This document shows positions 12,135 through 19,371 of a stretch of DNA of 25,380 bases, in pieces. The notes below the pieces were generated by a model. It did not search any database, was not told the origin of the DNA, and was given only the letters and a program-made list of their open reading frames with translations. The stretch spans positions 1,085 through 26,464 of the IMG/VR virus record IMGVR_UViG_3300030419_003148, one strand, 5' to 3'. The stretch is from a virus. The translations under genes and the position numbers were made by a program. The first letter of the stretch is position 1, and each line of letters opens with the position of its first letter.

Positions 12135-12631
12135 GAAATTTTTAAATTTAAAAATAAAATTGTTAAATCAATAATAGAACAAACTAGTATGTATTAAGTA
12201 TTGCTATGGACACAAATAATCTGACGATACTGCAAACGCTACTGAGCAAAGTTTGTTTGTCTCAATGATTAAAAAATTTTAAACATTTTTTTTTTCACAA
12301 CATAGGTTGCTAAGTTTAAGAGATACAGGAAAGTCTCTTTATGAATAATAAAAAGAAAAGAGCATCTGTATACAGACTTTCCCACACTATGCAGTCACTC
12401 TCATTGATTGGACTTTGGACACCCAACCCCTGCCATCTAGACTACTAGAAAATTTGCATAGCCAAATAAACAATTTAACACTTACAATCAATTTCAATTA
12501 ATTGCAAACAATAATAATCAATAAGACGGATATTATTTCATTTTGTTTTAAATTAATTTTTGGCTGTTTCTATAAGGTTCTTGAAAGGTTCTCTGGAATT
12601 ATCCCATTTTTTATGCCAGATAAATTATATA
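12135..12631. other. Gene-poor control region between divergent modules
   Basis: About 500 bases between the minus-strand accessory genes and the plus-strand packaging genes. It contains a 9-base perfect inverted repeat GGAAAGTCT (12328-12336) and AGACTTTCC (12374-12382), short AATCAAT repeats near 12480-12530, and repeated GGTTCT near 12577-12592. A 35-codon frame (12341-12448, MNNKKKRASVYRL...) has AGGAAAG upstream but looks unconvincing. Divergent promoters are expected here; none matches consensus well. Confidence 0.6.
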
Positions 12632-13198
12632 ATGAGTAAAATTATGTCTAATTCACACATAACAATATCAGATTTCAAGGAATTCTATCTGCAACAGAGT
12701 AAACCTCGTTCAATTCGTAGGCTACACAAAACTCTTAAAGAGAAGTATCCAAAAAGAAAACTTGTTTCCCTAGCAACAATATTTCGACATTCAAATTCAG
12801 AAAATTGGAGTTCGCAATGTGAACAAATAGATATGAAATTGTCAGAAAAGTTAATGGATAAAACAGTAGATAAAAAAGTAAAAGAGCATGATGAAATTGC
12901 ATCGCAGTTAGAGTTAACTACGAGCAAAGCATTGCAATCTGTGTTGGATGCATTCAACAAAGGTATTGGTGCTGAAATAAAAAAACCAGAACAAATATTA
13001 AGTTTAGTTAAAGCAAGTGTTGAAAGTCAAAAACTATTAAACACAATCAATGGTCTTCCAAGTTCAATCTCTGGCCATGTGCAATATGACTCGGAGGATG
13101 TACACAAACTAAAACAACACATCAATGAATTGTATCAGAGTATTAACCAAGACTTGATACTCAAGATGGATGAAAAGAAAAAACAAAAATTAAATTAA
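12632..13198 (+). CDS. Probable terminase small subunit
   Basis: A 188-residue basic protein. Its N-terminal part (SKPRSIRRLHKTL, then LVSLATIFRHSNSENWSSQC) has the look of the DNA-binding domain of phage small terminases. The middle and end are helical and likely oligomeric (KLMDKTVDKKVKEHDEIASQ; LKQHINELYQSI). Position fits: first gene of the plus-strand packaging module, ahead of the large terminase. A TTG start 24 codons earlier gives an unlikely extension. The ATG at 12632, or the one at 12644, is preferred, although neither has a clear ribosome binding site. Family membership is inferred from pattern and context. Confidence 0.6.
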   Translation: MSKIMSNSHITISDFKEFYLQQSKPRSIRRLHKTLKEKYPKRKLVSLATIFRHSNSENWSSQCEQIDMKLSEKLMDKTVDKKVKEHDEIASQLELTTSKALQSVLDAFNKGIGAEIKKPEQILSLVKASVESQKLLNTINGLPSSISGHVQYDSEDVHKLKQHINELYQSINQDLILKMDEKKKQKLN

Positions 13199-13199
13199 T

Positions 13200-13361
13200 A
13201 TGTTTGTTAAATCTCTCACAGCAGAAGAGTACAATAGACTAATGCAATATTTAATTTCAAAACCATATCGAGAGTCTGCATCTCTCATTGCGATGCTTTC
13301 AGCAGATGTAAAAATTCCAGAACAAAAAAAAATAGAAACAAAAAATGACACCAACAAATAA
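13200..13361 (+). CDS. Tiny hypothetical protein
   Basis: A 53-residue protein starting one base after the small-terminase stop: MFVKSLTAEEYNRLMQYLIS, helical, then a Lys/Asn-rich tail. It overlaps the cysteine-rich gene by 17 bases. The ribosome binding site is weak, so it is probably coupled to the upstream gene. No family recognised. Confidence 0.55.
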   Translation: MFVKSLTAEEYNRLMQYLISKPYRESASLIAMLSADVKIPEQKKIETKNDTNK

Positions 13362-13500
13362 ATGTAATTGCGATTGCGAACCAGAGTGTGTTCCCAAGTG
13401 CTGTACAGAAGAAAATTGCGGTGGAGATAATTGTCAATGCAAAGAGAAAAAAGAAAAGACAATTGAGTTTGAACCAGACATGAATATAACATTGCATTAG
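13345..13500 (+). CDS. Tiny cysteine-rich, metallothionein-like protein
   Basis: A 51-residue protein with nine cysteines in residues 7-32 (KCNCDCEPECVPKCC, then CGGDNCQC), in C-x-C, CC and spaced pairs, and an acidic C-terminal part. Dense C-x-C and CC pairs in a small polar peptide are the hallmark of metal-thiolate clusters as in metallothioneins. The reading is supported by tight packing: it overlaps the gene before it, and the next gene starts at the base after its stop. Metal binding is inferred. Confidence 0.62.
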   Translation: MTPTNKCNCDCEPECVPKCCTEENCGGDNCQCKEKKEKTIEFEPDMNITLH

Positions 13501-13710
13501 ATGGTCACACACACAGAGTTCTTACAGGCTTATTCAAATAAGACTGATGCAGAGATACGAAAGTGTGCTGTATGTGGAGAGACTAACTCACCATTCATTG
13601 ATAGTAGTAATAAGTTAGATATCATATTCCATTGTCACAGGCATTGGTTAGAGAAGACAGGTAAGAAGAGTCCAAGCAGTATCAATAAGCCTCTCAGCGA
13701 TGAGATATGA
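13501..13710 (+). CDS. Small putative zinc-binding protein
   Basis: A 69-residue protein with C22-x2-C25 in KCAVCGET and a second cluster HCHRHW (about 44-49) that could complete a zinc site. The start codon directly follows the stop of the cysteine-rich gene, suggesting coupling. Small zinc-ribbon-like proteins near phage terminases are common, but this one matches no family I can name. Confidence 0.65.
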   Translation: MVTHTEFLQAYSNKTDAEIRKCAVCGETNSPFIDSSNKLDIIFHCHRHWLEKTGKKSPSSINKPLSDEI

Positions 13711-14135
13711 GGGTTTGAGAACCACTTTTTTGCCGACAGTTCGACAGCAGATTATTTTCAACAGTTGCTCTCAGTAATGCAGGATATTAAGAGTTTAAGT
13801 AGAAGGATATGTAGAGTGCATTATAAAGTGCATTAATATGTCATTATAAGGTACAATAATTGTAGTTATCGTACCTTATCCAAGTAAGTTATTGATATAT
13901 AAGGATAACATTACATAAATTACTTCCTATAAGAATTAATTATCGGAACTAAATCAATATATAGTGCTTAACATCGGTCATAAGCATTGAAATGAAACGT
14001 AATTTTGCTAATTATAACATCCACATATCCGAATACTTTTTTTTTTGACCCCCACCCCCCAATTTTTCCGAACACTTTAACATCCATATAGTGCCCACCG
14101 ACATACCATAATAGCAGAAAAAAGGGGGTATAACA
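13711..14135. other. Repeat-rich intergenic region before the late module
   Basis: No gene is seen. In order it holds: tandem AGTGCATTA at 13815-13823 and 13827-13835; a hairpin with arms ATAAGGTAC (13846-13854) and GTACCTTAT (13871-13879) plus an inner ATAA/TTAT stem; a TCGGTCATAA element (13974-13983) in a GCTTA/TAAGC hairpin (13966-13985); direct repeats TAACATCCA (14015, 14078) and CCGAAYACTTT (14029, 14068); and between them ten T residues followed by GACCCCCACCCCCC (14037-14060). The region could hold an origin, a packaging site or regulatory sites. Confidence 0.7.
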
Positions 14136-14164
14136 TTGAAAAGTATACAGTTATATATTATATT
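14136..14164 (+). promoter_or_regulatory. Putative late promoter
   Basis: TTGAAA and TATATT are separated by exactly 17 bases, close to the sigma-70 consensus. Transcription would start near 14171, giving a 5' leader of about 50 bases before the Hsp20 start codon, which contains two hairpins. Confidence 0.6.
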
Positions 14165-14174
14165 AAAATCAGTT

Positions 14175-14219
14175 TCCCCGCTCATTGTGAGGGGGAGTAA
14201 CCTTGCTAATACAGGAGGT
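14175..14219 (+). promoter_or_regulatory. ROSE-like RNA thermometer in the Hsp20 leader
   Basis: Two hairpins fill the leader. The first (14175-14196) is TCCCC-G-CTCA/TGAG-GGGGA with one bulged G. In the second (14200-14219), ACCTTGCT pairs with the ribosome binding site AGGAGGT across a five-base loop. UUGCU (14203-14207) faces AGGA (14213-14216) with the G bulged. This U(U/C)GCU-opposite-AGGA arrangement is the hallmark of ROSE thermometers, which control bacterial small heat-shock genes. The leader is shorter than most known ROSE elements. Confidence 0.68.
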
Positions 14220-14223
14220 AAAC

Positions 14224-14631
14224 ATGATTAGCACTGGCATGACAAGATTCACACCGAATCTTATGAAACAAATGTTGGTCGGATTTGATGATTTTTTTGA
14301 TGGCATTGATAGCTATCAGCATTATCCGCCCTACAATCTCGTTAAGAGTGATGACGATAACTACAAGATTGAGATGGCACTAGCCGGCTTCAAGAAGGAG
14401 GATATCAACATCACCCTCGATAACAGCACTCTTATCATAGAAGGTAAGAATAAAGTGGAGGATGAGCAATACATTCACAGGGGTTTGGCATCACGCCAAT
14501 TCAAGAGAATGTGGACTCTCGACAAGCACATGGAAATTAATGACGCTCAGATGAATGACGGCATTCTATGTGTGAAGATAAAGAGAAATCTTCCAGAGGA
14601 AATGAGACCTAAAAAAATAAAAATTAAATAA
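14224..14631 (+). CDS. Hsp20 small heat-shock chaperone
   Basis: A 135-residue small heat-shock protein (alpha-crystallin domain about residues 38-125), which binds unfolding proteins without ATP. Visible features are MALAGFKKEDINITLDNSTL near the start of the domain, IEGKN, HRGLASRQFKRMW, the DGILCVKI segment carrying the family G-x-L motif, and a C-terminal IKI that fits the I-x-I oligomerisation motif. The ATG follows AGGAGGTAAAC; a TTG seven codons earlier was rejected. It is the first gene after the late promoter and directly precedes the large terminase, so it probably assists virion assembly or stress survival during infection. Confidence 0.93.
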   Translation: MISTGMTRFTPNLMKQMLVGFDDFFDGIDSYQHYPPYNLVKSDDDNYKIEMALAGFKKEDINITLDNSTLIIEGKNKVEDEQYIHRGLASRQFKRMWTLDKHMEINDAQMNDGILCVKIKRNLPEEMRPKKIKIK

Positions 14632-16104
14632 ATGCATATACCAGAGAGCACCGAAGCGAAAATCGCCAAGTTGCAGCAACTGGTACAGCAGGTACAAGAA
14701 ATAGAGAAACGCTCGGAAGCGAAAAATTCGCTTCTGGGCTATGCTCGATTCCAGATGGAGGGCTACAAGACCCCACCGCATATAAAGCTCCTAGCAGAGA
14801 AACTAGAGGCTGTGGAGAGGGGGGATATACGCCGATTAGCAATATTTATGCCACCGAGGCACGGAAAGTCTATTCTGACTTCAGAATTCTTTCCCGCTTG
14901 GTACATGGGGAGGAACCCCGATAAGTTCATTATTTGTTCCACCTACGCACAGGATTTAGCCGATGACTTTGGTCGTAAGGTGAGAAATCAATTGCAGGGC
15001 AAGGACTACGAGGATTTATTTCCCGATGCTCACTTATCAACCGACTCAGCGAGTGTGAGACGATTTCACACAAGCAAGGGAGGGGTATACTTTGCGGTTG
15101 GTGCGGGCTCAGCCATTACAGGTAGAGGTGCACATTTACTGCTTATTGATGACCCCATTAAAGGCAGGGAAGAGGCGGACTCGCAGGCAATGCGAAAGAA
15201 CCTCCTCGACTGGTACAGGTCAACAGCTTATACAAGATTAATGCCTAATGCCTCTGTTATTCTCATACAGACACGATGGCACGAGGATGACTTAGCGGGT
15301 TGGATTTTAAAGGAGACGGGACACGAAGGTTGGGATATTGTTGAATTCCCCGCTATTCTAAATAACACCGCCGCCGAAATGCTTGGATTGAAGGAGGGAG
15401 ACCCCCTATGGGAGGAATCCTATCCTATAGAGCGATTACAGGAAATAAAGAAAACAATTGGCACCAGAGAGTGGACATCACTCTACAACCAGACACCATC
15501 CACCGAGGAGGGCAACCTCATCAAGCGTTGGTGGTGGAAGACATGGAAAAAGGAACAATTGCCGAACATTGAATACAAGATTCAGTCTTGGGATACAGCG
15601 TATACTGTAAACGAGACATCAGATTACTCTGCGTGTACAACGTGGGGTGTCTTTAGTGGCGAGGGTGGATACAATCTCATTCTCTTGGATTCCATGAGGG
15701 AGAGGCTAACATTCCCCGAACTCAAGAATGCAGCCATACATCTCTACAATGAACATCAACCAGACTTGGTTATGGTAGAGGCAAAAGCGAGTGGGTTATC
15801 ACTCGTACAGGAGTTAATGCGTACGGGATTACCGATAACGCCATTTAACCCACGAAAGATGGATAAACTAGCACGGGTACACTCGGTTGCACCCCTGTTT
15901 GAGAGTGGCAGAATTTGGGCACCCGACACCGATGAAACGGAAGCGGTGGTATCCCAGTGTGCGGCTTTTCCAAACACAAAACACGATGATTTAGTTGACT
16001 CGGCTACGCAAGCTCTGATAAGACTGCGTAAGGGTTGGATGATTAATCATCCGCAGGATGCACCATTTGAGGAACCCACAGGCCCGAAAGGAAGTTACTG
16101 GTGA
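14632..16104 (+). CDS. terL: Terminase large subunit
   Basis: A 490-residue packaging motor. The ATPase domain has Walker A PPRHGKS (74-80, K79), GRGAHLLLIDDP with Walker B (169-174), and an ILIQTRWHEDDLAGW segment (about 210-224). The nuclease domain shows QSWDTAY with an acidic residue (about 317), LVMVEAKASG (about 379-388), and TKHDDLVDSATQAL near the end. It translocates DNA into the prohead and cuts it. The start follows the Hsp20 stop with no gap and no strong ribosome binding site, so translation is probably coupled. Its base composition appears more GC-rich than that of the accessory genes. Confidence 0.97.
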   Translation: MHIPESTEAKIAKLQQLVQQVQEIEKRSEAKNSLLGYARFQMEGYKTPPHIKLLAEKLEAVERGDIRRLAIFMPPRHGKSILTSEFFPAWYMGRNPDKFIICSTYAQDLADDFGRKVRNQLQGKDYEDLFPDAHLSTDSASVRRFHTSKGGVYFAVGAGSAITGRGAHLLLIDDPIKGREEADSQAMRKNLLDWYRSTAYTRLMPNASVILIQTRWHEDDLAGWILKETGHEGWDIVEFPAILNNTAAEMLGLKEGDPLWEESYPIERLQEIKKTIGTREWTSLYNQTPSTEEGNLIKRWWWKTWKKEQLPNIEYKIQSWDTAYTVNETSDYSACTTWGVFSGEGGYNLILLDSMRERLTFPELKNAAIHLYNEHQPDLVMVEAKASGLSLVQELMRTGLPITPFNPRKMDKLARVHSVAPLFESGRIWAPDTDETEAVVSQCAAFPNTKHDDLVDSATQALIRLRKGWMINHPQDAPFEEPTGPKGSYW

Positions 16105-16535
16105 TTGAACAAATAAAGAACAGAATAAAGAAACACGAAGGCTTTAGAAATAAAGTTTATAAGGATACTCTAAACAAGAGAACCATTGGATATGGTCATC
16201 TATGCGTTGAGGATTGGTGGGAGGACGGCAAGGAATACACCGAAGCTGAACTAGAGAGAGTATTTGATAAAGATTTTGAAACAGCAAAGAATTCTGCATC
16301 TAATTTATATAAGGATTGCAGCATAGAAGACGAAGCAAAGGGAATTATCATAGAGATGGTATTTCAACTTGGCCCCACTGGGGTGTCTAAATTTAAAAAA
16401 ATGTGGGTGGCTTTAAAGAATAATCCACCTAATTACAAGGAAGCGGCAGTTCAGATGCTTGACTCACGTTGGGCGAAACAAACCAAGAACAGAGCCGAGA
16501 GCCTTGCGAAACAAATGGAGAACATAGGAGTATAA
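16101..16535 (+). CDS. T4-type lysozyme (GH24 endolysin)
   Basis: A 144-residue phage lysozyme that hydrolyses peptidoglycan between MurNAc and GlcNAc. KHEGFRNKVYKDTLNKRTIG shows the catalytic triad E13, D22 and T28 with the same spacing as E11, D20 and T26 of T4 lysozyme. TIGYGHL follows, and the C-terminal LDSRWAKQTKNRA region is typical. It starts at GTG with an AAGGAAG site and a GTGA overlap with the terminase stop. No signal sequence is visible, so a holin would be needed; none is adjacent. Unusually, it sits between terminase and portal. Confidence 0.95.
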   Translation: MIEQIKNRIKKHEGFRNKVYKDTLNKRTIGYGHLCVEDWWEDGKEYTEAELERVFDKDFETAKNSASNLYKDCSIEDEAKGIIIEMVFQLGPTGVSKFKKMWVALKNNPPNYKEAAVQMLDSRWAKQTKNRAESLAKQMENIGV

Positions 16536-16536
16536 A

Positions 16537-16914
16537 ATGGGCGGAACAATGGACATGATAAAAGGTGCATATCAAATGGGAAAGGGTATATTAAAATTAG
16601 GCTCTGGAACTATTATACCAGTAGGTATACTTGATACAGTAAGAAATATGTGGTTTAATAAAAAAAATTCAAAAGCAGAAATAGGTAAAGCACTAGACCT
16701 AACAGGAAAAGATGTTGGAGATATTATAAAAAGAATTACGGGCAGAGAAGACTACGAAGGATTTATGAAAAAAAATACTGGTGGTATGGCTTACGCTCGT
16801 AAAAAAAATATGGGTCTTAAAATGAAAAAAGGTGGAAGTGTTAAAAAATCTTCTAAAAAATCTCGTGGTACGGGAGCAGCTAAAAGAGGGACAAAATTTA
16901 AAGGAATATTCTAG
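16537..16914 (+). CDS. Basic protein with the shared KFKGIF tail
   Basis: A 125-residue, Lys-rich protein encoded in notably A-rich DNA. It has a Gly-rich N-terminus (about 5-30, KGAYQMGKGILKLGSGTIIP), a helical middle (KAEIGKALDLTGKDVGDII), and a basic tail from about residue 97 (GGSVKK, SRGTGAAKRGTKFKGIF). Almost the same tail ends the protein at 20151-20585, and a looser version ends 20585-20872. The tail codons AAAGGA also serve as the portal gene's ribosome binding site. Adjacent to the portal, it is probably a virion or assembly protein. Confidence 0.75.
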   Translation: MGGTMDMIKGAYQMGKGILKLGSGTIIPVGILDTVRNMWFNKKNSKAEIGKALDLTGKDVGDIIKRITGREDYEGFMKKNTGGMAYARKKNMGLKMKKGGSVKKSSKKSRGTGAAKRGTKFKGIF

Positions 16915-19371
16915 ATGGCAAGAACACCACTAGAGCCTGTTAATCCCCTTATTGAGGAAGAAGTAACCATCATTGCTGAGGGTGAGCCAATAGAGGAGCC
17001 ATTAGCAGTCTCAGACAACATGGCAGAGGACTTAGATGATGAGATTCTCGAAGATATCGCAAGTGAACTATTAGAGGCTTTTGATGCCGATGTTCACAGC
17101 AGAAAAGACTACGAGGAAACCATCAAAAAAGGGATGGATTTACTTGGTCTTAAAATAGAGGATACAACAAAACCATTCCCCGGAGCTTGTTCGGCTCATC
17201 ATCCTATGATGATTGAGGGAGCGGTACAGTTTCAATCACAGGCAATAAAAGAATTATTTCCATCTGGTGGCCCTGTTAAAACACAAATAATTGGTGAGCA
17301 TACTCCCGATACAGTTAAGCAATCAAACAGAGTTAAAGAATTTTTAAATTACCAGTTAACAGAGTCAATGGAGGAATACTTCGATGACTTCGACCAAATG
17401 CTTTTCTATCTTCCTATTGTTGGAAGTTGCTTTAAAAAGATTTACTATGATGAATCACTAAAGAGACCAGTATCAAAATTTATTCCTATTACCGATTTTG
17501 TTATATCTTATAACACATCAGATTTAAGAACATCGGGACGATACACCCACATTATACGCATGACACAAAATGAATTGCGTAGAAAACAAGTAAGTGGATT
17601 TTATAGAGATGTCGATACGGATATGAATCCCGAAGAGGATGACTCCAATGACATTACACAAAAAATACAAGAGATAGAGGGTTTAACACCTTCAAAGAAT
17701 TATCAAAGGGATGGACGATTAACCATTCTAGAGATGCACGTTGATTTGGAAATTCCGGGTTATGAAAAGGATTACGCTTGCCCTTATGTTGTTACAATTT
17801 GTAAGGAAACAAAGCAGGTTCTATCTATTCGTCAAAACTTTAAGGATGACGACCCAGATTTTAAACGCATACAGCATTTCGTACACTACAAGTTTTTGCC
17901 CGGATTTAGTTTCTATGGATTAGGCTATGTTCACCTATTGGGCAATCTACAAAAATCAGTAACAACCATTCTTCGCTCCTTGGTTGATGCAGGACAGTTC
18001 TCCAATCTGCCCGGTGGCTTTAAAGCTAGAGGCATGAGGGTAGAAGGAGAGCAACCTGTTGGTTTTGGTGAATTTAGAGATGTAGAGGGATACGGCGAGG
18101 ATATCAGAAAGTCTATTGTACCCCTACCATTTAAAGAACCATCACAAACATTGTTTGCTCTATTGGGCTCAATGACACAAGAGGGAAGAAGACTAGCAGC
18201 CATTACTGACCTACAAACTGGTGATATGAATTCACAAGCACCTGTGGGAACAACCATTGCTCTCTTAGAGCAGGGTATCAAGGTAATGTCTTCCATTCAC
18301 AAGAGACTACATAAAGCTCAGCGTGAAGAGTTTAAAATAATAACACGAGTGAATAAGGATTTCCTCCCAGATTATTATCCTTATAGGGTTGAAGGTGACA
18401 GTAAGTATGTCTTTAAGAAAGACTTTGATGACAGAGTAGATATACTTCCTGTCTCCGACCCAAACATTTTCTCAACTGCTCAACGAGTTCTGTTAGCTCA
18501 GACACAGTTGCAAGCAGCGGCAGCAGCACCTCAAATACACGACATGAAAGAGGCTTACAAACGATTATACGAAGCTCTAGATGTCAAGAACATTGATGAT
18601 ATGTTGCTACCAGAGGCAGGGGCAAAAAGAAAAGACCCTGCTACAGAAAACTATGCGATGATGTACGGCAGACCGGTTAAGGCTTACGCAGCACAAGACC
18701 ACGATGCCCACATCGCAGTTCATTCTTCCATGATGAATGACCCAACAATGATGCCACAGTCACCACAAGTGGCTCAACTCATTGCGGGAGCTATCGCTGC
18801 TCACATACAAGAGCACACCGCTCACAAGTATAGAAATATGATTTCAGCACAGAGTGGAACAGAGTTACCACCGGCACCAGAGTACGATAGAGCTAATCCG
18901 GGCAAGGATGACGATTACGAAGAAATTCCAATAGAAATGGAAAATCAAATTGCACAAATGCAGGCACAGGCGGGAATGCAAATGTCACAAGCTAACCAAG
19001 CGGCAATACAACAACAACAGCAACAACAGCAAATGGCTGACCCTAGAGTTCAGATTGCAATGCAAGACTTGGCTATTAAGAAGCAAGAGGCAGATAGAAA
19101 ATCTATGGATACCCAACAGCGTGCTCAAGACCGCCAACGAGAGATGGATATGAAAGAGCAAAATCAAGCAGCCGATGCTCAGATTGATATTGCAAGATTA
19201 CAACTCGATAAAGCAAAAGCGGAATCAGATATTGCAGTTGAGCAACAACAAATTGAATCAAATGAGAAGAGGGATGCAATGCGTGCAAGAGCAAATAAAT
19301 CCCTTGCAAGAGAGAAAACTATGAGTGATGTAGCAAAAGAACAGATGAAGAACACTAAGGAGAAGAACTAA
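16915..19371 (+). CDS. Portal protein, P22-like
   Basis: An 818-residue protein forming the vertex through which DNA enters and leaves the head. The N-terminal core has KPFPGACSAHHPMMIEGAVQ (about 85-104), FPSGGPVKT (114-122) and YLPIVGSCFKKIYYD, typical of portals of the P22 type in marine phages. A conserved core continues through GMRVEGEQPVGFGEFRDVEG and TGDMNSQAPVGTTIALLEQG. The last 150 residues are a Gln-rich helical tail with eight consecutive Gln (699-706), probably the barrel. It is longer than P22 portal (about 725). It starts right after the upstream stop. Confidence 0.92.
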   Translation: MARTPLEPVNPLIEEEVTIIAEGEPIEEPLAVSDNMAEDLDDEILEDIASELLEAFDADVHSRKDYEETIKKGMDLLGLKIEDTTKPFPGACSAHHPMMIEGAVQFQSQAIKELFPSGGPVKTQIIGEHTPDTVKQSNRVKEFLNYQLTESMEEYFDDFDQMLFYLPIVGSCFKKIYYDESLKRPVSKFIPITDFVISYNTSDLRTSGRYTHIIRMTQNELRRKQVSGFYRDVDTDMNPEEDDSNDITQKIQEIEGLTPSKNYQRDGRLTILEMHVDLEIPGYEKDYACPYVVTICKETKQVLSIRQNFKDDDPDFKRIQHFVHYKFLPGFSFYGLGYVHLLGNLQKSVTTILRSLVDAGQFSNLPGGFKARGMRVEGEQPVGFGEFRDVEGYGEDIRKSIVPLPFKEPSQTLFALLGSMTQEGRRLAAITDLQTGDMNSQAPVGTTIALLEQGIKVMSSIHKRLHKAQREEFKIITRVNKDFLPDYYPYRVEGDSKYVFKKDFDDRVDILPVSDPNIFSTAQRVLLAQTQLQAAAAAPQIHDMKEAYKRLYEALDVKNIDDMLLPEAGAKRKDPATENYAMMYGRPVKAYAAQDHDAHIAVHSSMMNDPTMMPQSPQVAQLIAGAIAAHIQEHTAHKYRNMISAQSGTELPPAPEYDRANPGKDDDYEEIPIEMENQIAQMQAQAGMQMSQANQAAIQQQQQQQQMADPRVQIAMQDLAIKKQEADRKSMDTQQRAQDRQREMDMKEQNQAADAQIDIARLQLDKAKAESDIAVEQQQIESNEKRDAMRARANKSLAREKTMSDVAKEQMKNTKEKN
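19009..19032 (+). repeat. CAA/CAG microsatellite encoding eight glutamines
   Basis: Eight consecutive CAA or CAG codons lie in the portal gene. They sit within a wider Gln-rich helix near the C-terminus, so length variation would be tolerated in frame. Confidence 0.9.

Noticed and set aside
12560-12631. TTG-initiated extension of the putative small terminase
   Set aside because: The added 24 residues look unlike the rest of the protein and the TTG has no ribosome binding site.
12685-13512. Minus-strand frames opposite the small terminase and cysteine-rich genes
   Set aside because: They are Cys/Phe/Leu-rich antisense translations of A-rich coding DNA and overlap the better plus-strand genes.
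13846-13879. Prophage attachment site
   Set aside because: No integrase or other lysogeny gene was seen in the window, so the palindrome alone does not support an att site.
14566-14842. Minus-strand frames at the Hsp20/terminase junction
   Set aside because: Fully antisense to two strongly identified genes.
17931-18296. A 121-codon minus-strand frame inside the portal gene
   Set aside because: Antisense to a conserved part of the portal, with no promoter or ribosome binding site.
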